From Brachyspira sp. G79 (lineage in GTDB: Bacteria > Spirochaetota > Brachyspiria > Brachyspirales > Brachyspiraceae): a stretch of DNA of 61,033 bases. The stretch spans positions 983,257 through 1,044,289 of the forward strand of contig NZ_JQIU01000008.1 in the NCBI RefSeq assembly GCF_002379365.1, written 5' to 3'. Below the pieces are notes generated by a model. It did no database searches. It saw nothing but the letters and a program-made list of their open reading frames with translations, and was not told the DNA's origin. Made by a program: the position numbers and the translations under genes. Shown piece after piece: positions 55,521 through 61,033 of this stretch. The stretch's first letter is position 1; each line of letters starts with the position of its first letter.

Positions 55521-56258
55521 TTATTTTCTATTTTTAAGCTCATTATAATTCTTATCCATAATTTCATACCAATAATTTAATTTGGTATTATCATCTCCCT
55601 CTATATCTTTTAAATAGAAAGGTTTTAAAAATCTTACTTTTATTTTTCTAAAAGGATTAATTCTAATACTCTTTGCTTTCATAATATCTCTAGTTCCATA
55701 TATAACAACAGGCAGTATTTCTATATCAGGGCATCTCTCTGCTATTTTTAATATTCCTCTTTTAGGCTTTCTTATTTCTCCATCAACACTTCTGCTTCCT
55801 TCTGGATATATAACTATACTAGTACCATTTTTTAATCTGTCTTCCATATCATCTATAGATTTTACAGCACCCACAGTACCTCTTTTTACAAATATATAAT
55901 TGGCAAGCGACATACCAAAACCTATTAAAGGTACTTTCCCATAAGTATCTTTTGAAACAAAAGCATATGACTTTTTAAATATTGAAAAACATGCAAATAT
56001 ATCAAATGAACTTTGATGATTAGGAGTGAGGAGATATGTTTTATTAGGATTATAATTTTCTTTTCCCTCCAAATCAAAAGAGATAAAAGCCATTTTCATG
56101 AGTCCTCTTCCCCAAACTTTTGCCATTGAATGCACCCAATATTTTGCTTTCTTTTTACTAAATATACGTATAAACGGATAAATAGGAAATGCTATAATAA
56201 TGCATAATAATGTATGGATAAATCCCAACAAAAAATAAATTAAACTAAACAATATCAT
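55521..56258 (-). CDS. plsC: 1-acyl-sn-glycerol-3-phosphate acyltransferase
   Basis: This inner-membrane enzyme makes phosphatidic acid by acylating lysophosphatidate. The 245 residues begin with a hydrophobic span and contain the acyltransferase motifs NHQSSFD (NHx4D) and YPEGSRS, plus FVKRG between them. The length fits the family. It is transcribed away from nadK. Confidence 0.9.
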   Translation of the reverse strand: MILFSLIYFLLGFIHTLLCIIIAFPIYPFIRIFSKKKAKYWVHSMAKVWGRGLMKMAFISFDLEGKENYNPNKTYLLTPNHQSSFDIFACFSIFKKSYAFVSKDTYGKVPLIGFGMSLANYIFVKRGTVGAVKSIDDMEDRLKNGTSIVIYPEGSRSVDGEIRKPKRGILKIAERCPDIEILPVVIYGTRDIMKAKSIRINPFRKIKVRFLKPFYLKDIEGDDNTKLNYWYEIMDKNYNELKNRK

Positions 56259-56364
56259 ATCAATAGTTTATTATAAAAATAAAAAATTATCAATATATAA
56301 CTTGATATATTGGAAACAGTTTGATATAATCAAATGAATTATTTTTTGAGTTTTGATTATTAAT

Positions 56365-57234
56365 ATGAACAACAAAGCAAAAAAGCAAATAGGAATTATA
56401 GTAAATACGCTTAGGGGTGATCCTGCTTGCATTCTAAAAAATATTAAAAAGATATTAAAAAAATACAATATAGAACCTATCATAATAGATTATGATATAT
56501 CTACTTATATGAATATCAAAAAAGCAATAAGAAAATTAAAAGATGTATCAATGCTTATATCTATTGGCGGAGACGGTACATTATTATCCGCTTTAAAAAT
56601 AGCCATAAAATATGATATTTCTGTACTTCCAATATATAACGGCACACTTGGTTTTATATCAGAGATTCCTCCAAATGAAGCATATATGATACTTAATGAA
56701 TATTTTGAAGGAAAAAAAACCCTTTATGAAATAGAGCCTAGAACTTTATTATCTGTAAGTCTATATTCTTCTAATAAGAAAGTTATTAAAGAATATTTAG
56801 CTGTTAATGAACTTGTACTTAGCAAATGTTCTGGAAGGGCTATATATATTAATATTATGATATCAGGCAAACTTATATCTTCAATAGTAGCAGACGGAGT
56901 AGTAATAGCTACACCTACAGGCTCTACTGCATATGCATTAAGTGCTGGAGGTCCTATAGTGTCGCCTAGTATTGATGCCATATCTTTTGTACCTATAGCT
57001 CCGCATTCGCTTACGTTCAGACCGCTTGTTATTCCAAAACATGATACTATAGAATTAGAATTAACAGAAAAATCTCTAAAAGCTATGGTTATTATAGATG
57101 GATATGATATATGCCAATTTAAAAATTATGATAAAATAAAGGCACAAATAAGTGATAAAAGCTGTTATATATTTCAAAGTGCTAACAGACTGTTTTATGA
57201 TATACTTAGAAATAAACTTAATTGGGGCAGATAA
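56365..57234 (+). CDS. nadK: NAD kinase
   Basis: It phosphorylates NAD to NADP. The 289 residues show the GGDG motif (SIGGDGTLLSAL), the NE motif (AVNELVLS) and the TPTGSTAYALSAGGPIV block. ATG 56365 is taken as the start; no good ribosome binding site is visible, and TTG 56353 is an alternative. Its stop overlaps the recN start (TAATG), so the two genes are coupled. Confidence 0.94.
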   Translation: MNNKAKKQIGIIVNTLRGDPACILKNIKKILKKYNIEPIIIDYDISTYMNIKKAIRKLKDVSMLISIGGDGTLLSALKIAIKYDISVLPIYNGTLGFISEIPPNEAYMILNEYFEGKKTLYEIEPRTLLSVSLYSSNKKVIKEYLAVNELVLSKCSGRAIYINIMISGKLISSIVADGVVIATPTGSTAYALSAGGPIVSPSIDAISFVPIAPHSLTFRPLVIPKHDTIELELTEKSLKAMVIIDGYDICQFKNYDKIKAQISDKSCYIFQSANRLFYDILRNKLNWGR

Positions 57235-58958
57235 TGCTTAAGTATCTTGAAATAAGAAATTTTGTTTTGATAGATAAATTAAAAATTAATTTCAGTAGCG
57301 GTTTTAATGTACTTACTGGAGAAACTGGAGCTGGAAAAAGTATTATAATCAGTGCTTTAGAACTTATTACTGGTGAAAAAGGCTCTATAAGAATGGTAGG
57401 CTCTAACGGAGACAGACTCATTGTTACTGGAAACTTCAAACTTCAGTCATCTTCAGAAATAGTAAAAAATAAATTAAAAGAATGGAATATAGAAATTAAT
57501 AATGATGAACTTACTATAAAAAGAGAAATTACTAAAGACGGAAAAAGTAAATCATTTATAAATAATGTCGGGGTAAAAGTTGCTGAATTAAAAGAACTTG
57601 GAGATTTAATAGTTGATATTCATGGGCAGCATGAACATCAGTCGCTTTTTAATCCTGCAAATCATATTAATTTTTATGACAGCTATTTAAATATAGAAGA
57701 TAAACTTGAAAATTATAAGAATCATTATTATAAGTTAACAAAACTTATAAGACAATATAATGAAATATCACAAAATAAAAACTCTATTCTAAAAGAAAAA
57801 TCATTTTTAGAATATGCAATAGATGAAATAGAAAAAGCAAAATTAAAACCCAATGAAGATGAAGATATAAAAAACGATATAACAATGATGTCAAATGCTG
57901 AGAGCATAGCTTCATCGCTTTCTTCTATAAATAAAGATATATTTGGGAGTGAATCTGGAGCTTATACAAAACTTACAAGAAGTATAGGAGCATTACAGGC
58001 AGTATCAAAATATGACAGCAGACTTTCGGATATTGCTTCGCAGATAGAAGGAATAACATTAAACCTTGAGGATATAAAAAGCGTATTAACAGAAATAAGA
58101 TCCAAAACAAAATTTGACCCTGAAGAGCTCCAGATGCTTAATGAAAGGCTTTTCTTTATAAATAATCTTAAAAAGAAATATGGGTCTAATATTAAAGAAA
58201 TTATATCATATGCTAAAGATGCAAAAGAAAAACTAGAGTCTTTAAATTTCTCAGAAGAGGATATTGAAAATTTAAAAAAAGAAATAAAATCTTTAAGAGA
58301 AAAAACTTCAATACTTGCTAAAGAAATATCGGATATAAGACATAACAGAAAAGATGAATTTATAAAAGCAATAGAAAGCGAAATGAATGATTTAGGAATG
58401 TCATCTACAAAATTTGATGTTGAAATAACTTTAGATGAAGATGATGAAGGCATACTAAATATTGACGGCTCTAACATAAAAGCTAATTCCAACGGAATAG
58501 ATAATATAGAGTTTATAATAGCACCAAATAAACAGAGCATATATCAGCCTCTTAGAAAAATAGCTTCTGGAGGTGAAATATCAAGAATAATGCTTTCATT
58601 AAAAAATGTACTTTCTTTAGGTGACTACTGTGAAACATGCGTTTTTGATGAGATAGATGTCGGAGTTGGAGGAAGAATAGCTGAAGTAATAGGAGAAAAA
58701 ATAGCTGCTCTTTCAAAAAGAAAACAGGTATTAAGTGTTACTCATTTGGCACAAATTGCAATATATGCTAATAATCATTTTAAAGTTACCAAAAATGAAG
58801 GTGAAGATATTGTAACTTCTACTATTGAAGAACTAGATAATTCTATGCGTGTTAATGAAATAGCAAGAATGATAACTGGAAAAGAAATTACAGAAGCAAG
58901 TATAAAGCATGCTGAAGAACTATTAGAACATGCTAAAAATAATAAAAAAATTATATAA
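57234..58958 (+). CDS. recN: DNA repair protein RecN
   Basis: This SMC-like ATPase acts in double-strand-break repair. In 574 residues: Walker A GETGAGKSII at the N-terminus, a long coiled coil (about 150-380), the signature KIASGGEISRIMLSLK, and Walker B CVFDEIDVGVGGR. The ATG at 57234 overlaps the nadK stop, implying translational coupling, which is a common arrangement of these two genes. Confidence 0.95.
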   Translation: MLKYLEIRNFVLIDKLKINFSSGFNVLTGETGAGKSIIISALELITGEKGSIRMVGSNGDRLIVTGNFKLQSSSEIVKNKLKEWNIEINNDELTIKREITKDGKSKSFINNVGVKVAELKELGDLIVDIHGQHEHQSLFNPANHINFYDSYLNIEDKLENYKNHYYKLTKLIRQYNEISQNKNSILKEKSFLEYAIDEIEKAKLKPNEDEDIKNDITMMSNAESIASSLSSINKDIFGSESGAYTKLTRSIGALQAVSKYDSRLSDIASQIEGITLNLEDIKSVLTEIRSKTKFDPEELQMLNERLFFINNLKKKYGSNIKEIISYAKDAKEKLESLNFSEEDIENLKKEIKSLREKTSILAKEISDIRHNRKDEFIKAIESEMNDLGMSSTKFDVEITLDEDDEGILNIDGSNIKANSNGIDNIEFIIAPNKQSIYQPLRKIASGGEISRIMLSLKNVLSLGDYCETCVFDEIDVGVGGRIAEVIGEKIAALSKRKQVLSVTHLAQIAIYANNHFKVTKNEGEDIVTSTIEELDNSMRVNEIARMITGKEITEASIKHAEELLEHAKNNKKII

Positions 58959-59015
58959 ATAATACATATCATAAAAAATAATACAATCAATTTATAAAAT
59001 ATCAGGAAGTAAAAA

Positions 59016-60578
59016 ATGTATACATTGGGAATAGATTTAAGCACTCAAAGTGTAAGTCTAAGTATTTTAAATTATGAAACTAAAAAAAATGAATTAAATA
59101 TATCTATAGCTTTTAATTCACTAGAAGAAATAAAAAAAACATCTATGAATAAAAATAGCCTTTTAATTTATTCTAATGTAAGAGGAAAAGCTGAACAAGA
59201 CCCTAATATATTTTTAGCAGCACTAAATAAAGCATTTGATGAACTTAAACAAAAATACAGTATAAAATATATAAAAGCAATACAAATATCAGCACAACAG
59301 CATGGACATGTTTATTTAGCTGAAAAATATAAATATAATTTAGAGAAGTTAAGAGATAAATCATCAGCAAATCAAACTTTAATGGATATGTTTAAAGATT
59401 CATATTCATATAATGCTACCCCTATATGGAGAACTTCCTGCACACAGAAAGAAGCCAATGAATTAAGAGAAGCGGCAGGCGGAAAAGAAAAAATGATACA
59501 AATAACAGCTTCAAATTCCCCGCTTAGATTTACAGGTGCTGTTATAAAATACTATTTTGACCATAATAAAGGCTTATCAGAGAATACATACAAAATATTT
59601 TTATTGAATACATTTATAGCCTCAATATTAACTGCCAAAGATAATATACCTGCCGATTTTGGTAATGCTTCAGGTACAAGTTTAATGGACTATAATAAAA
59701 GAGAATGGAATGATACTTTATTGAACACTATATCAAGTGATTTAAAACAAAAATTAGGAGAGATTGATGCTCCTTCTAGTTTTGCAGGATACATATCTGA
59801 ATACTTTATAGAAAGATACGGTTTTGACAGTGAATGTATAGTAGGTATAGGAAGCGGAGATAATCCTCAGACAAAAGTTTTATATAAAGGCGATATATTA
59901 TCATTAGGAACGAGTTTTGTTTATATGCTTGATATAGATGAAAACACAAGAGATTATTCAGGTGCTGCTAATAATATGTATGATGGTATAGACAATCCTT
60001 TTATGATATTATGCAGAACAAACGGAGGCATAGTTTTAGATGAAATTATGAACTCTTATGATAGAACATACAAAGAAGCTGAAAAATCTTTAGAAAAAAA
60101 TACTGATAATCTCCCAATAATGCTGTGGCAAAAAGAATACGAATCAGCACCTATAAGCAAGGCATTTCCTATAAAAAGATATTATGAAAAACCTTCATTT
60201 GATGATGATTATAAGGGTATAGTTTTAAGTTCTCTAGGATTATTAGAAATATATTTAAGCTATTTTACTCATAAAAATAGAGATGATAATAAAATAGATC
60301 TTGCTGTTACAGGCGGAGGTTCAAAAAATAAAGAAATAGTAAAAATAATAGCAAATATTTGGGAATCTCCTATAAGAATACTGCCTTCAGCTGGGGCTTC
60401 TTTAGGTGCTGCTTTGTCTGCTATACTTCTTTTGAAAAAACAAGTTTCTTTAGATGAAATTAGAGACTCTTTAATTGATAATAATGTAATAGAGCCTGAT
60501 TTGATGCTTGCAAATAAATATCATAATTACATGAAAATTTTAAAAGAAAGATATGAAGATATTATTAAGCAGTTATAA
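59016..60578 (+). CDS. FGGY-family carbohydrate kinase (xylulokinase-like)
   Basis: The 520-residue protein has the two FGGY domains: LGIDLSTQSVSLSILN at the start, AIQISAQQHGHVYL in domain 1, and the ATP-site blocks LGTSFVYMLD and LAVTGGGSKNKEIVKIIANIWESPIRIL in domain 2. Xylulokinases act in pentose use; the exact sugar is uncertain. AGGAA precedes the ATG. It is close downstream of recN but separated by about 57 bp. Confidence 0.88.
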   Translation: MYTLGIDLSTQSVSLSILNYETKKNELNISIAFNSLEEIKKTSMNKNSLLIYSNVRGKAEQDPNIFLAALNKAFDELKQKYSIKYIKAIQISAQQHGHVYLAEKYKYNLEKLRDKSSANQTLMDMFKDSYSYNATPIWRTSCTQKEANELREAAGGKEKMIQITASNSPLRFTGAVIKYYFDHNKGLSENTYKIFLLNTFIASILTAKDNIPADFGNASGTSLMDYNKREWNDTLLNTISSDLKQKLGEIDAPSSFAGYISEYFIERYGFDSECIVGIGSGDNPQTKVLYKGDILSLGTSFVYMLDIDENTRDYSGAANNMYDGIDNPFMILCRTNGGIVLDEIMNSYDRTYKEAEKSLEKNTDNLPIMLWQKEYESAPISKAFPIKRYYEKPSFDDDYKGIVLSSLGLLEIYLSYFTHKNRDDNKIDLAVTGGGSKNKEIVKIIANIWESPIRILPSAGASLGAALSAILLLKKQVSLDEIRDSLIDNNVIEPDLMLANKYHNYMKILKERYEDIIKQL

Positions 60579-60740
60579 TCTTGCTTTGTGATAGTTGTAT
60601 AGATATTCATAAAAAATTACTATATATAATATTGTAAATAAAGGTATAGTAATTGCAGATATTGCATTTAAGTATTTCTTAATTTTTTGAGATAAATAAA
60701 TAGAATATCATAATTTAAATATGAATGTATGTGTTTGTAA

Positions 60741-60759
60741 TAGACTTGTTTCAAAACTA
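60741..60759 (+). repeat. Solo copy of the 19-bp terminal repeat
   Basis: TAGACTTGTTTCAAAACTA is identical to the left end of the element at 32920-33143. It lies 22 bp upstream of the next start codon, inside the probable leader. No partner end is seen before the window closes. Confidence 0.75.
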
Positions 60760-60781
60760 TTTTAATGTTTAAGGATATATT

Positions 60782-61033
60782 ATGAATAGATATGCATCTC
60801 CAATTTATAGATATAAGGGAAGAATTAATTTAATAATCTCTTTAATATCAGCTTTAATAAATTTAACAGCATTACTCAATATAAATAACTTTAATTTAAC
60901 AACATTTAATGCAGTATATTTATTTAGTTTCTTTTCAGTATTTATGTTTATTAATTCCCGTACAGTTTATACTAATATTTTTAAAAATTACAAGAAAGAA
61001 ATAAAAAATAAAACACTATTCTCTTTTATTGGT
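60782..61033 (+). CDS. Membrane protein, 3'-truncated by window end
   Basis: The first 84 codons are visible and the frame is open to the end of the window. They show MNRYASPIYRYKGRINLIIS and two hydrophobic stretches (LIISLISALINLTALL and VYLFSFFSVFMFI), so at least two membrane spans. AAGGA (60771-60775) precedes the ATG. Function cannot be stated. Confidence 0.7.
   Translation, partial: MNRYASPIYRYKGRINLIISLISALINLTALLNINNFNLTTFNAVYLFSFFSVFMFINSRTVYTNIFKNYKKEIKNKTLFSFIG

Overview
The window is very AT-rich DNA that looks like a chromosome segment of an anaerobic spirochaete, most likely Brachyspira. This is inferred from the base composition, two DUF3996/BAPKO_0422-type outer-membrane barrels, secreted ankyrin-repeat proteins, a spirochaete-type lipoprotein, the [FeFe]-hydrogenase/HydG genes and the housekeeping genes. 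No tRNA, rRNA, CRISPR array, phage or intact insertion sequence was seen.

Layout. 1-8.3 kb: a repeat-containing fragment, a GAF protein next to a cytoplasmic subtilase, tsaD, a lipoprotein, a frameshifted GAF/SpoIIE phosphatase and dusB. 8.4-13.7 kb: sugar uptake, with an orphan MalK-type ATPase and a PTS locus of EIIA, EIICB and a stand-alone protein made of four EIIB domains. 13.7-18.7 kb: an NtrB/NtrC-type two-component pair and an HD/pncA/ogt/acetyltransferase operon. 18.8-25.6 kb: an ankyrin protein, two barrels, prfB with its programmed frameshift, a divergent galactokinase-like kinase and a cysteine desulfidase-like enzyme. 25.7-32.9 kb: a coiled-coil protein, a TPR protein, a frameshifted DciA-like gene, a decayed sigma-like gene with an intact partner, tag, a cyclic-nucleotide-domain protein and a phosphohexomutase. 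33.3-35.7 kb: fabG-acpP-fabF. 36.5-43.9 kb: lytic transglycosylase, aldehyde dehydrogenase, SpoIID-like protein, oxidoreductase, DAHP synthase. 44.6-53.4 kb: TM1266-like regulator with hydG, an MCP, a LamG/FN3 protein with a TPR protein, an ankyrin protein and an [FeFe]-hydrogenase. 53.7-61 kb: alanine dehydrogenase, plsC, nadK-recN, a xylulokinase-like kinase and the start of a membrane protein.

Themes. Fermentative metabolism (PTS sugars, FGGY kinase, alanine dehydrogenase, hydrogenase) is combined with signalling (GAF, SpoIIE, two-component, MCP, cNMP). The most unusual items are the tetra-EIIB protein with nearly identical internal DNA repeats and a shared palindrome in the PTS divergent promoter; the GAF-subtilase pair; several homopolymer frameshifts; and a set of decayed dispersed repeats, one bounded by perfect 19-bp inverted repeats.
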